64,000 bases of DNA from a bacterium. GTDB taxonomy: Bacteria > Bacteroidota > Bacteroidia > Flavobacteriales > Schleiferiaceae. The stretch is taken from assembly GCA_016125155.1 (NCBI GenBank), contig WGMI01000002.1, positions 43,750-107,749 on the forward strand, read 5' to 3'. Both the position numbers and the translations under genes were made by a program. This document shows, in pieces, positions 1 to 8,559 of this stretch; within the stretch, counting starts at the first letter, position 1; each line of letters starts with the position of its first letter. The notes under the pieces are model-generated. The model saw only the letters and a list, made by a program, of their open reading frames with translations. It was not told where the DNA came from and did not search any database.

Positions 1-205
1 CCAGGGGGAAACACTGTGGGCGCGAGATATCGATTTTTAAAGCCATATCACACCATTGACTAAATCTATAATTAAATCTATTTAATTGTAATTCTGATTT
101 TTAGCGCGCTTAACTTAAATTATAAGTTCACACTTAATCTATTTGGATTACACCTGAGTCTTTCAGTGCAAATTTTCGATTTTTACAATTCTAAATTTCA
201 GTGAA
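1..205. promoter_or_regulatory. AT-rich region upstream of the XRE regulator with three short direct repeats
   Basis: This 205-base stretch is much richer in A and T than the genes that follow and holds no convincing reading frame. An eight-base word, AAATCTAT, occurs at 62-69 and 74-81, and a variant, TAATCTAT, at 135-142. Repeated short words directly upstream of a helix-turn-helix regulator are what an autoregulatory operator can look like, but that is inference. No clear TAnnTTTG promoter element was found here. Confidence 0.35.
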
Positions 206-610
206 ATGGAAGGAGCGGACCCCCTAACCCTTCGCATGCTCGAGTTCATAGAGCATAAGGGAATGAGCAAATCGGAGTTTGCGGATGCCATCGGATTGAA
301 TCGCTCGATTCTTTCGCACGTGTTGAGCGGAAGAAACAAACCGAGTTTGGCCATGGTCGAGAAAATGGCTGCCGCTTTTGAAGAACTCGATTTGTACTGG
401 TTGCTCCTTGGAAAAGAACGTGCGCTCTCTTCGCCCCCAGTTCTTCAAACGGAGGAAGTCGAGGTCGTAGCCCCGCGTACGGAAGAATTACCTCCGGTAA
501 AAAATTCAGAGGCGGAACCCCAGACCCCGGTAGAACCAGTAGAAACAGAAATTTTGTTGGTGCTGAATACAGATGGAACTTACCATCGTTACATCCCGAG
601 GAAAAAGTAG
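206..610 (+). CDS. XRE-family helix-turn-helix transcriptional regulator
   Basis: The first 70 or so residues form an XRE/Cro-type helix-turn-helix (MSKSEFADAIGLNRSILSH, then SGRNKPSLAMVEKM), a DNA-binding fold. The middle of the 134-residue protein is an acidic, proline-rich and probably disordered linker, and it ends in a short conserved-looking stretch (LNTDGTYHRYIPRKK). I chose the ATG at 206 because the homology to the fold begins about 10 residues later. The regulated genes are unknown. The short repeats upstream (62-142) and the DUF6580 gene downstream are candidates. The fold is clear and the target is not. Confidence 0.85.
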   Translation: MEGADPLTLRMLEFIEHKGMSKSEFADAIGLNRSILSHVLSGRNKPSLAMVEKMAAAFEELDLYWLLLGKERALSSPPVLQTEEVEVVAPRTEELPPVKNSEAEPQTPVEPVETEILLVLNTDGTYHRYIPRKK

Positions 611-630
611 AGCACTCCGCGATTCCGCTT

Positions 631-638
631 TATTTTTG
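631..638 (+). promoter_or_regulatory. Bacteroidota-type -7 element TATTTTTG before the DUF6580 gene
   Basis: TATTTTTG matches the Bacteroidota -7 consensus TAnnTTTG and ends only four bases before the ATG at 643. If used, the transcript would start at or very near the start codon, making it almost leaderless. No -33 TTG at proper spacing was obvious. Confidence 0.4.
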
Positions 639-642
639 AACC

Positions 643-1185
643 ATGTCCTCGTCTACCCAAACACAACCCTCGTTCCGCAACTTGCGGTTGGCTCTTCCCT
701 TGGTATTGATCTTGGTCGGGATGTTTACCCGATTGATTCCACATCCTCCGAATTTTACCGCTATTGGTGCCGTAGCCCTGTTCGCAGGTGCACGGTTGCA
801 ACCCCGCAGTTTAGGAGTACTCGTGCCCTTATTGGCCATGTTCTTGACTGATTTAATCCTCGGATTGCACAGTGGCATGCTCTGGGTCTATGTTTCTCTT
901 TTGCCCCTTTGCGTGATGGGCTTTGCGACACCCCTGTATCAAGCCGCCAAAGTATTGGGCATGGGGGTTTTGGGCTCGGTGGTATTTTACCTCTTGTCCA
1001 ATTTTGGCGTATGGATGGGCTCACCTGCGTATTCGGCCGATTATGCCGGCCTTTTGGCGTGCTATATCGCGGGCCTTCCTTTTTTGGGCAGTTTTGTCGC
1101 CGCCACCGCGTTTTATTCCGTCTTGATTTTTGGGGCCGACCGCGTACTCACCACTCGGGGAAAGCTGTCGCAGGATATGGCCTAA
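643..1185 (+). CDS. DUF6580-type integral membrane protein
   Basis: A 180-residue hydrophobic protein with about five membrane segments. The first contains the sequence FTRLIPHPPNFTAIGAVALF, which I recognise as the signature of the DUF6580 family found in Bacteroidota. Family members are small inner-membrane proteins resembling the substrate-binding components of ECF-type transporters, but no substrate is established. The ATG at 643 gives a short polar N-terminus before the first segment. The following FAD oxidoreductase gene starts at the base right after the stop codon, so the two are probably co-transcribed. Confidence 0.7.
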   Translation: MSSSTQTQPSFRNLRLALPLVLILVGMFTRLIPHPPNFTAIGAVALFAGARLQPRSLGVLVPLLAMFLTDLILGLHSGMLWVYVSLLPLCVMGFATPLYQAAKVLGMGVLGSVVFYLLSNFGVWMGSPAYSADYAGLLACYIAGLPFLGSFVAATAFYSVLIFGADRVLTTRGKLSQDMA

Positions 1186-2316
1186 ATGCTGAGCTTTTGG
1201 GAGAAGGAAACCTGGTTTCGCAACCTTGATCTGGTTGTGGTCGGGGGTGGATTGGTCGGACTGACAACGGCCCTGTCGTACCAGAAACGCTTTCCGCGCT
1301 CGAGGATATTGGTGTTGGAGCGCGCTCCTATTGGGTTGGGTGCCAGTACACGCAATGCTGGATTTGCCTGCTATGGCAGTCCCTCGGAGCTCTTGGACGA
1401 TATGGAATCCTCTGCACCCGAGGCGGTGTGGAAACGGGTGGAACAGCGTTGGACAGGTTTTCAGAAGCTGGTCAATCTATTGGGTCCCAAAAACATGGGC
1501 TACGAGCCCTTGGGAGGACGCGAACTCTTTCGCTCCCAAGCCCTCGACCCTTTGGATGCGGTCGAAAATCGGCTTTCGGAGTTGAATCAGGTGTTGAAAG
1601 ACGTCTTTGGCGCCCCGCCATTCGAGGTGGAGGCCAAAATTCCCGTCGAACTTGGGCTGAAGGGCTTTGCGCGTTCAATACGACTCCCTTTTGAGGGCCA
1701 AATCGATACGGGGCGCACCCTGCACAGCCTGATGAGATTGGCCCGCGAAAAGGACATTGAGTTGCTCCACGGCCTCAAGGTCGTGGACTATGAAGACGCA
1801 GGATGGGGTGTGTGGGTTGATACCGAAGTAGGGCGTTTCCGAACCCGGAACCTGGCGCTGTGCACCAATGGATTTGCCCGACAATTGTGGCCGGAAGCAT
1901 CCATTCAGCCAGCACGGGCCCAAGTGCTTATAACCGAACCGATCTCAGGCTTGGGATTGAAGGGCATTTATCATGTCCACAAAGGGTATTATTACTTCCG
2001 AAACGTCGGAGACCGCATCCTTCTGGGCGGGGGGAGGCACAAGTTTCGACAAGCCGAATCAACGGCTCGTTTAGTGACGACCGCTCAAGTTCAAAAACAC
2101 CTGGAGCAATTTCTTCGGAGGCACCTCAGTCCAGGTTTGGCCCCTTTGGTATCGGAATCCTGGGCCGGAATCATGGGGTTCGGCGCCCAAAACGAAAAAG
2201 CGGTATTGGTTGAAAAGATGAGCGCCCGGGTGGTGTGCGGGGTGCGACTCGGGGGCATGGGCATAGCCATCGGCGCTTCGGTGGGGGAACAAACTGCTGC
2301 CCTTATCGACGCCTGA
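1186..2316 (+). CDS. FAD-dependent oxidoreductase, DAO family
   Basis: The N-terminus carries a Rossmann nucleotide-binding motif (DLVVVGGGLVGLTTA), and the acidic end of the second strand is in ILVLERAPIG. Next comes STRNAGFACYGS, typical of D-amino-acid-oxidase-like flavoproteins such as glycine/sarcosine or gamma-glutamylputrescine oxidases. The C-terminal part has a second dinucleotide-type segment near GGMGIAIGASVGEQTA. At 376 residues it is full length for the family. The substrate cannot be told from sequence. It directly abuts the DUF6580 gene and overlaps the convergent PAP2 gene by 14 bases. Confidence 0.85.
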   Translation: MLSFWEKETWFRNLDLVVVGGGLVGLTTALSYQKRFPRSRILVLERAPIGLGASTRNAGFACYGSPSELLDDMESSAPEAVWKRVEQRWTGFQKLVNLLGPKNMGYEPLGGRELFRSQALDPLDAVENRLSELNQVLKDVFGAPPFEVEAKIPVELGLKGFARSIRLPFEGQIDTGRTLHSLMRLAREKDIELLHGLKVVDYEDAGWGVWVDTEVGRFRTRNLALCTNGFARQLWPEASIQPARAQVLITEPISGLGLKGIYHVHKGYYYFRNVGDRILLGGGRHKFRQAESTARLVTTAQVQKHLEQFLRRHLSPGLAPLVSESWAGIMGFGAQNEKAVLVEKMSARVVCGVRLGGMGIAIGASVGEQTAALIDA

Positions 2317-2932
2317 AGAGGGCCTTGTCCAACCACGGGGCTCGCATTTGTTCGATGGATCGACCGACCCCCCAAGCGATCAGACAGCCCAACCAGGCCC
2401 CTATCACCACATCTACTAAAAAATGCTGACTGAGGTAGATTCTCGATAGCCCGATCAGCGTGGCCGCCATGGGCATGGTGTAGAAAGTCCAACGATTGTG
2501 GATGGCCGACGCCAACGCAAAAGTCCACGCAAAACCCGCCATGGTATGCCCCGACGGGAAACTGTGGTTGCGGTGCATCTTCACCCCTTCCACCAGATGC
2601 AAAGCCCTTGGATCAATCAATCCCGTCGGGCGAAGCGCATCGGGAAAGACGTAATTCTTGAGCATTCCGACGACGACCAACACGACCAATGCGCTGATTC
2701 CAACGGATAGAGCGGCCCGCCAGGAGGCTCCATAAGCGGTGAGGAGAAATACAGGCACGATGACCCCCACTTCCCCCCCACGGGTTAATAGGGCGAAGGC
2801 GTAATCGGCTATTGGCGATCGAAATCCATTCAGCCAGAGGTGGCCACCGAGCTTGCCGAATTTCCATTCCAAGATCATCCAACCCAAACTGAGCGCCAGA
2901 AGCCAGGGTGCGTAGGCCCTCCAAATCTTCAT
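2303..2932 (-). CDS. PAP2-family membrane phosphatase
   Basis: A 209-residue multi-pass membrane protein. The three acid-phosphatase signatures are visible: a lysine/RP block (KNYVFPDALRP, spacing slightly longer than usual), the SFPSGHTMAGF block with the catalytic histidine, and SRIYLSQHFLVD with the second histidine and the aspartate. Such enzymes dephosphorylate lipids, for example undecaprenyl pyrophosphate or phosphatidyl phosphates, at the outer face of the inner membrane. I chose the ATG at 2932 because it overlaps the stop of the START-like gene as ATGA. The frame also extends upstream to 2974. Confidence 0.85.
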   Translation of the reverse strand: MKIWRAYAPWLLALSLGWMILEWKFGKLGGHLWLNGFRSPIADYAFALLTRGGEVGVIVPVFLLTAYGASWRAALSVGISALVVLVVVGMLKNYVFPDALRPTGLIDPRALHLVEGVKMHRNHSFPSGHTMAGFAWTFALASAIHNRWTFYTMPMAATLIGLSRIYLSQHFLVDVVIGAWLGCLIAWGVGRSIEQMRAPWLDKALFRRR

Positions 2933-3318
2933 GAACCGACTACGTGGAGCAATTGTTGCACTTGGCTGTGCCACAGCAAACGGGTTTCTTCTTCTTCTTC
3001 CGGTCGAACGTGATCGAGAACAATGAGGGATGTGTCGTTGGTCAGTTCGTCGACGACGATGCGAAATTCAAAGTAGCTCTTGTCTCCAGCTTCTTCGTCG
3101 GCCAGCCAGCGAAAACGAATAAAGCGATCGTTCTTTTTCATCAACAGCCGGGCGGTTTCTTCGCTGCCTTCCCAAATGAATTCAAAAATTTCGCCCCGGG
3201 AATTGACGTCTTCGCAAAACCACTCCGACAACCCGCTTGGGGTTGAGAGGAAGGGATACAGCATGGAGGCCGAAGCCTTGACAGGATATTCGAGTTCGAG
3301 GATCTTCTTTTCGGACAT
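2929..3318 (-). CDS. START-like (SRPBCC/AHSA1-type) domain protein
   Basis: A 129-residue protein beginning LELEYPVKASASMLYPFLSTPSGLSEWF, which is the typical opening of an AHSA1/START-like ligand-binding fold: a beta strand, then helices, then an aromatic WF at the pocket entrance. This short acidic single-domain type is widespread in Bacteroidota. The ligand is unknown. It lies four bases into the downstream PAP2 gene (ATGA overlap), which suggests a two-gene unit for membrane lipids or envelope, though this is only inferred from position. Confidence 0.75.
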   Translation of the reverse strand: MSEKKILELEYPVKASASMLYPFLSTPSGLSEWFCEDVNSRGEIFEFIWEGSEETARLLMKKNDRFIRFRWLADEEAGDKSYFEFRIVVDELTNDTSLIVLDHVRPEEEEETRLLWHSQVQQLLHVVGS

Positions 3319-3428
3319 CGAGGGTTTTTAAACGGTCTTGAGCGGGCAATATAGAAAAAGACCGACCACTGAAACGCAGATTTTTTGCGAAGTCGACAAA
3401 ATCGCTCTACCCAAGCAATCCAAAAATG

Positions 3429-3436
3429 TATCTTTG
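3429..3436 (+). promoter_or_regulatory. -7 element TATCTTTG for the tRNA-Met gene
   Basis: TATCTTTG matches TAnnTTTG exactly and lies about 50 bases before the tRNA, on its strand, in an otherwise empty gap. No matching -33 TTG was evident. Confidence 0.45.
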
Positions 3437-3486
3437 CCGCCCGTTTGACGGCCAAGATGGGTCTCCATTGTCGGTCGTGTTTTTTC

Positions 3487-3560
3487 GGCGAGGTAGCTCA
3501 GACGGTTAGAGCGCAGGATTCATAACCCTGAGGTCGGGGGTTCGATTCCCCCCTTCGCTA
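3487..3560 (+). tRNA. tRNA-Met (anticodon CAT, elongator type)
   Basis: The 74-base gene folds as a normal cloverleaf. The seven-base acceptor stem starts GGCGAGG and pairs with the bases just before the discriminator A at 3560, using two G-U pairs. The T arm has five G-C pairs around TTCGATT. The anticodon CAT is at 3521-3523. The 3' CCA is not encoded. The sequence resembles the elongator tRNA-Met of Bacteroidota, though a CAT anticodon modified to read isoleucine codons cannot be fully excluded. A promoter element precedes it and a terminator follows at once. Confidence 0.95.
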
Positions 3561-3563
3561 CGG

Positions 3564-3590
3564 TAGCCCGCTTCGGCGGGCTATTTATTT
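3564..3590 (+). terminator. Rho-independent terminator after tRNA-Met
   Basis: An eight-base-pair stem (TAGCCCGC at 3564-3571 with its complement at 3576-3583) closed by a TTCG tetraloop is followed by TTTATTT. It begins three bases after the tRNA. Its tail overlaps the stop codon of the convergent MBL gene, so it may serve both strands. Confidence 0.85.
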
Positions 3591-4379
3591 CAACTCCCAC
3601 ACCGCTCCGTCGTACCACAATTGCACCCCTTCCGGTAGTCCGGGGTTGACCGCATCGTATAGTCCCATCCGGTGGCTGATATGGGTCAGGCGAACCTCGG
3701 GCGCTTCAATGCACCGGGCACATTCTAAGGCTCCATCAAGGTGCCAGTGGCTGTGATGGGGCTCTTTGTGTAATGCACTGATCACCAAAAAGTCAAGTTT
3801 CTCCAATTCACGATACACTTCAGGCTCAATCCGATTGAAATCGGTCAAATAAGCCATAGGACCGAACCGAAATCCGAGCACAGGCATGGACCCGTGCCAT
3901 AGCGGAAGCACGTTGATGTCCACCCCAGCCACCGTTTGTTTTCCCGGACCAATGCGGTGGAATTCGAACTGGGGAACACCGGGATAGTCGGCATTTTCAA
4001 AGACATAGGCGTACTGCTGCCTCAACCTGCGTTCCACCGACTCGCTACAGTACAAGTGAATCGGTTGATTTTGGGCAAAATAGAGCGGTCGCAAATCGTC
4101 CAACCCCGCGGTGTGGTCCTGGTGTTCGTGGGTAAAAAGCACCGCATCGATGCGCTCAACCCCAGATCGGAGCAATTGTGCGCGCAAGTCTGGCCCCGCG
4201 TCGATCAGGAACACGGTCTCGCCCAATTCGACCAAAGCGCTGCTGCGCAGCCGGCGGTCGCGCGGATCCTGACTTGTGCACACAGCACAGCGACATCCGA
4301 CCACGGGAACCCCTTGAGAGGTTCCCGTACCCAGAGCGGTGATGCGCCCATAGGAGCGGTTTGGAAAGTGGGTATCCAT
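3585..4379 (-). CDS. MBL-fold metal-dependent hydrolase, PhnP-like
   Basis: A 264-residue protein with the metallo-beta-lactamase metal motif HEHQDHTAGLDD near residue 84, further metal-ligand histidines in LPLWHGSMPVLGF and HKEPHHSHWHLDG, and a C-terminal LTHISHRMG. The early motif LGTGTSQGVPVVGC with nearby cysteines (CRCAVCTS) is characteristic of PhnP-like phosphodiesterases, in which cysteines bind an extra structural zinc. This group hydrolyses cyclic phosphodiesters. No phosphonate genes are nearby, so the real substrate is open. The gene stands alone. Confidence 0.8.
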   Translation of the reverse strand: MDTHFPNRSYGRITALGTGTSQGVPVVGCRCAVCTSQDPRDRRLRSSALVELGETVFLIDAGPDLRAQLLRSGVERIDAVLFTHEHQDHTAGLDDLRPLYFAQNQPIHLYCSESVERRLRQQYAYVFENADYPGVPQFEFHRIGPGKQTVAGVDINVLPLWHGSMPVLGFRFGPMAYLTDFNRIEPEVYRELEKLDFLVISALHKEPHHSHWHLDGALECARCIEAPEVRLTHISHRMGLYDAVNPGLPEGVQLWYDGAVWELK

Positions 4380-4459
4380 CTCGTTTGCCCCCGCAAGTTA
4401 GTCGATCAAAAACCTCTTAAAATCAAGCCAACAAAGGCCTAACCGCCCAAGGCATGCCT

Positions 4460-4467
4460 TACTTTTG
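4460..4467 (+). promoter_or_regulatory. -7 element TACTTTTG, decides the start of the next gene
   Basis: TACTTTTG fits TAnnTTTG and lies 19 bases before the ATG at 4487. Because it overlaps codons that would be translated from the earlier ATG at 4454, it favours 4487 as the real start. Confidence 0.45.
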
Positions 4468-4486
4468 CGCATATCCCCCTGTCCCC

Positions 4487-5950
4487 ATGAAGGACCGATT
4501 TGCGCTTACCCCGGCTCAGAAAGCCCTGAGAATCAATCTCAACCTCGATATTTATGGCACCTTTGCCGAAATCGGGGCCGGACAGGAAACCGTCCGCCAT
4601 TTTTTTCGAGCGGGTGGGGCCTCAGGAACCATCGCCAAGGCCATGTCGGCCTACGACAAAGATTTTTCGGATGCCATTTACGGCAAAGAACCCGATGGGC
4701 GCTACGTAACCGAAGATCGGTTGCACAAAATGCTCGACCACGAGTACAGCTTGATCCTGCAGCGCCTCGACAACACCAACCACCCCGATCGCTGCTTTTT
4801 CGCCTTTGCGAATACGGTGGCGACCATCAACTTCAGCAAGAGTTTTAAAGGCCATGGCTGGATGGGGATTCGGTTTCAGAGCCGCTCCAACCGGGAGCCG
4901 AACGATGTGGTGTTCCACATTCGGATGCGCGAAAACGACGCCAAGCTGCAGCAGGAAACCATAGGTGAAATGGGCGTGAACCTTATTTACGGGGTGTTTC
5001 ACTACCTGCACAATCCCAAAGAACTGCTGCTTTCGCTCTACGACAATTTATCTCCAGACCGCATCGAGATCGACATGATCAACTTTAGCGGTCCCGATTT
5101 TCAGAACGTCGACAACCGGTTGATGAGCCTGCAACTCATTCGGAACGGCATGACCGATGCCGTCATTTTTGGCCCGGACGGAAAGAATATTTTGCCTGCA
5201 GCCCTGCTGTACAAAAAGAACATTCTCGCTATGCGCGGGAGTTTTCGCCCCGTGACCAAGGTCAATATGGACATGCTCCAGAAAGGGTACACCCTGTTTG
5301 TCAAGGAGAAAAAGGTGGAGAAAGAGAATGTGGTGGTGTTGTTTGAAATCACGCTCAACAACCTGCGCTCCGAAGGCGATATCGACGAACAGGACTTTTT
5401 GGATCGGGCGGAAATTCTGTGTTCTCTGGGGCAAACGGTGTTGATTTCCACCTACCAGGAATATTTCCGCCTCGTGGAGTACTTCAGCCGGTATACCAAG
5501 ATGCGCACCGGTCTCATTATGGGGATGGCCAATCTCAAGGAGGTCTTCAACGAGAAGTACTACCGCGATTTGACTGGAGGCACGCTGGAAGCCATGGGGG
5601 TTTTGTTTTCGAACGACCTGAAGATGTACATCTATCCCTCTCAGTCATCGAAAAATGAGCCGCTGGAGAATTTGAAGAATTTGCGCATCCACCCCCGCCT
5701 CAAGCCTTTGTTCGAATACCTCACCTTCAACCACCGTTTGAAGGACATTACCACCTACGACCCCGAGGTACTGCACATTTTCTCGAGGACAACGCTCCAA
5801 CAAATCCGCAAGGGCCAATCGGGTTGGGAAGATTGTCTGCCGCCCTATGTAGACACCATCATCAAAGAGAAGAAGCTGTTTGGCTATCGTCCGCCCGAAG
5901 AGACGGCCGTGGTAATCAGCGACGAAGAAGACTCCGGCAGCATCGAATAG
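4487..5950 (+). CDS. Conserved Bacteroidota protein of unknown function
   Basis: A 487-residue soluble protein without signal peptide or membrane segments. It is rich in conserved-looking blocks such as NLDIYGTFAEIGAGQETVRH, AGGASGTIAKAMSAYDKDF and GVNLIYGVFHYL. I recognise close relatives across Flavobacteriia as a single-copy conserved protein. From memory some carry the database label nicotinate-nucleotide adenylyltransferase. I see no HxGH nucleotidyltransferase motif here, so I do not adopt it. The start at 4487 fits the family opening and the promoter element just upstream. An ATG at 4454 would add 11 residues. The protein ends in an acidic tail. Function unknown. Confidence 0.8.
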   Translation: MKDRFALTPAQKALRINLNLDIYGTFAEIGAGQETVRHFFRAGGASGTIAKAMSAYDKDFSDAIYGKEPDGRYVTEDRLHKMLDHEYSLILQRLDNTNHPDRCFFAFANTVATINFSKSFKGHGWMGIRFQSRSNREPNDVVFHIRMRENDAKLQQETIGEMGVNLIYGVFHYLHNPKELLLSLYDNLSPDRIEIDMINFSGPDFQNVDNRLMSLQLIRNGMTDAVIFGPDGKNILPAALLYKKNILAMRGSFRPVTKVNMDMLQKGYTLFVKEKKVEKENVVVLFEITLNNLRSEGDIDEQDFLDRAEILCSLGQTVLISTYQEYFRLVEYFSRYTKMRTGLIMGMANLKEVFNEKYYRDLTGGTLEAMGVLFSNDLKMYIYPSQSSKNEPLENLKNLRIHPRLKPLFEYLTFNHRLKDITTYDPEVLHIFSRTTLQQIRKGQSGWEDCLPPYVDTIIKEKKLFGYRPPEETAVVISDEEDSGSIE

Positions 5951-5962
5951 AGTGAACTGGGC

Positions 5963-7105
5963 TCAGTGGTCGTTCAGCACCGACCTCAGTCGGGTGACGG
6001 CCTCCCCCACCTCTCCGACCGTGTTTTCGGCCCCCATCGAGATCCGTAAATCGGCCCAGCCAGAGCGTTTCACCCCCAGGGCTTCTATGACGTGCGAACC
6101 TTGGCTACTGCCTGAAGTGCAGGCACTTCCCTCAGACACCGCCAACCCGATCAGGTCCAATTTGAACAACAATACCGCGGTGCGTCCCGCGTAAGGAACC
6201 TGGAGATTGAGAATGCCGGGATGGACATCCGGGGCCTGAAAATCGCCGTTGAGCCCCCACCCCTGTTCCCGTGCTGCCTCCAACCACAGTTGTCGAAGTC
6301 CGTGCAGGTGTACTCTGCGCGCTTCGGCTCCGGTTTGAGCGATTTCCCACGCCTTGTGCAGCCCCACAATGCCCGGGGTGTTTTCGGTTCCCGCCCTCAG
6401 TCCGCGCTCTTGGGCGCCTCCTTGAAACAGCGATTTGTACTGCCATTTCTTGCGGATCAAAGCGAAACCAATCCCTTTGGGGCCCTTGAACTTATGGGCA
6501 CTAAACACCATGCCATCGATCCCGGGGTGTTCGGTACAAAGGGGAAGGTCGAGCCCGACCGCTTGCACGGCATCGCAGAACAAGGCCGTACCCGTCGATG
6601 CGCAATGCGCCGCGATGCGTTCAATGGGGTTCCGGTTGCCGATTTCGTTGTTGTAGAGCATCACCATCCACAAAACGCCCGGGCCTTTGGCATCGGCCCC
6701 TGTTTCTCGCTCCCAGTCCAGTCTGCCGAGGCGGTCGTTCTCAAAGAACCGCAGGCGGATGGCGCCTTGAGCGGCAAAGGTCTCCAAACTGTCCAAAACC
6801 GCGTGGTGCTCGATGCGGCTGGTCCATACCGTATAGATGCCTCTTCGGACAATGGCGTGGTGCAAGAGGCTGTAGAGCCCTTCGGTGGCCCCACTGTGGA
6901 AGAAGACCTCCGAGGGGCTCAACCCCAAATCGGAAGCCAAACGGCTGCGCGCGAACTCAATGGAAGTCTTGGCTTCTCGACCGAAGGAATGCAAACTAGA
7001 GGGGTTGCCAAAACGCCCCAAAGCATCGGCCATGACCTGCCCTACGTCGGGGTGCAGAGGTGTTGTGGCCGCGTGGTCGAAGTACAGTCTTACAGATGCA
7101 TCCAC
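5963..7105 (-). CDS. Cysteine desulfurase (NifS/IscS-type, class V PLP enzyme)
   Basis: The protein has 380 residues. It opens with YFDHAATTPLHPDV, the classic start of NifS/IscS enzymes. The PLP lysine is in SAHKFKGPKGIGF, and the catalytic cysteine lies in a long loop, SEGSACTSGSSQGSHV, as in IscS-like rather than SufS-like enzymes. It would take sulfur from cysteine for iron-sulfur clusters or tRNA thiolation. It starts 16 bases inside the preceding class V gene, so translation is probably coupled. No isc or suf scaffold gene is near, which leaves the sulfur acceptor open. Confidence 0.88.
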   Translation of the reverse strand: MDASVRLYFDHAATTPLHPDVGQVMADALGRFGNPSSLHSFGREAKTSIEFARSRLASDLGLSPSEVFFHSGATEGLYSLLHHAIVRRGIYTVWTSRIEHHAVLDSLETFAAQGAIRLRFFENDRLGRLDWERETGADAKGPGVLWMVMLYNNEIGNRNPIERIAAHCASTGTALFCDAVQAVGLDLPLCTEHPGIDGMVFSAHKFKGPKGIGFALIRKKWQYKSLFQGGAQERGLRAGTENTPGIVGLHKAWEIAQTGAEARRVHLHGLRQLWLEAAREQGWGLNGDFQAPDVHPGILNLQVPYAGRTAVLLFKLDLIGLAVSEGSACTSGSSQGSHVIEALGVKRSGWADLRISMGAENTVGEVGEAVTRLRSVLNDH

Positions 7106-8559
7106 GACCGCACCCGTTCGCGCTCATCAACCCCATCGGATAGGTGGGCAAATTCATTCGTGTGGGGTACATAGGCGTAATCAGACGCCCATTCCTTCCA
7201 ATGCGCGCTGATTTCCCGCAGACCATGCGCCAACAAGTCGATTTCGGCCTCTCGCAATGTGGGGTGTATCGAAAGGCGCACCCATCCGGGTTTGTCAATC
7301 AAGTGACCGTGGTCAATCGAGGTGGTAATGGTCCGGCTGGTGTCCTGATCGATGTTGAGCAAGTAGTGGCCATAGGTGCCCGCGCACGAGCATCCCCCCC
7401 GGCTTTGGATGCCAAACCGGTCGTTGAGCAGCCGAACCGCGAGGTTGAAGTGCAGTCCTTCGATGTAGAACGAAATGGCTCCCAGCCGCTTTTTGTGTTG
7501 ACCAGCGAGAAAAACCAATCCGGGAATGCCCTCGGTGGCTTTCCAAAAGCGCTCGAGCAATTCGTGCTCGCGGGCTCGGATCCGGTCGGTGCCCATCTGC
7601 TCTTTGAGGTCGATGGCCAAGGCGGCGCGAATGGTCTGTAAAAAACCGGGAGTCCCCCCGTCTTCTCGGGTTTCGATGTCGTCGAAATAGCGGTGACCAC
7701 CCCAGGGATTGGTCCATGATACCGTTCCCCCACCCGGGTGATCCGGCACCTCGTTGTGGTAGAGCTCTGAATTGAAAATCAACATCCCCGGAGTGCCGGG
7801 TCCTCCGAGAAACTTATGGGTTGAGAAAAACACCGCATCGAGCCGTTCTTCGGGGTCGGCGGGATGCATATCGATGTCCACATAGGGGGCGCTGCACGCA
7901 AAATCGACAAAACAATGGCCTCCTTTGCGGTGGATGAGCCGGGCGATGTCGCGGTAGGGTGTTTCGATGCCGGTCACATTGGAACAAGCGGTAACGCTTG
8001 CAAAAAGCGGTCGGTTTTTGGGGGCCTTTTCGAGTTGGGCCGCAAAACCCGCCACGTCGACCAAGCCATCGGGGGTGCTCGGAATGATGTGGACCTCTGC
8101 GGTGGTTTCGAGCCAAGAGGTTTGGTTGCTGTGGTGCTCCATATGGGTGATGAACACCAACGGCCGCTCCTCTAATCTGTATTCGATCCGGTTTTTGTAC
8201 CGGTCGGGGACTTTGAGCCCGAGGATGCGTTGAAATTTGATGACTGCAGCCGTCATGCCGGTACCACAAGCGATGAGCACATCGTGGGGTGCGGCGTGCA
8301 CATGGGCTTTGATGCGTTCCCGGGCCTCGTGGTAGGCCAGTGTCATCAATTTGCCCGTATAGCTCGTTTCGGTATGCGTATTGGCCACCATGGGGCCGAA
8401 TTGATCGAGCATGCGCTCTTCGATGGGTCGATACAGCCTGCCGCTCGCAATCCAATCGGCATAGACCATGGGAAACCTTCCAAAAGGCGTTTCGATCGGC
8501 TGATCGGCCCCGACAATGCCTTGTCGAAAATGCTCAAAATGCGTCGCCAAATCGCTCAT
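7090..8559 (-). CDS. Aminotransferase class V-fold PLP-dependent enzyme
   Basis: A 489-residue fold-type I PLP enzyme of class V. The PLP lysine is in FFSTHKFLGGPGTPGML, and the preceding HCFVDFACSAPYVDID block holds the cofactor-binding aspartate. There is a cysteine-containing loop (SRGGCSCAGTYGHYLL) where desulfurases keep their catalytic cysteine, so desulfurase or lyase activity is possible. It is about 90 residues longer than NifS. It overlaps glmM by four bases upstream and the NifS-like gene by 16 bases downstream. The exact reaction is unknown. Confidence 0.8.
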   Translation of the reverse strand: MSDLATHFEHFRQGIVGADQPIETPFGRFPMVYADWIASGRLYRPIEERMLDQFGPMVANTHTETSYTGKLMTLAYHEARERIKAHVHAAPHDVLIACGTGMTAAVIKFQRILGLKVPDRYKNRIEYRLEERPLVFITHMEHHSNQTSWLETTAEVHIIPSTPDGLVDVAGFAAQLEKAPKNRPLFASVTACSNVTGIETPYRDIARLIHRKGGHCFVDFACSAPYVDIDMHPADPEERLDAVFFSTHKFLGGPGTPGMLIFNSELYHNEVPDHPGGGTVSWTNPWGGHRYFDDIETREDGGTPGFLQTIRAALAIDLKEQMGTDRIRAREHELLERFWKATEGIPGLVFLAGQHKKRLGAISFYIEGLHFNLAVRLLNDRFGIQSRGGCSCAGTYGHYLLNIDQDTSRTITTSIDHGHLIDKPGWVRLSIHPTLREAEIDLLAHGLREISAHWKEWASDYAYVPHTNEFAHLSDGVDERERVRSWMHL

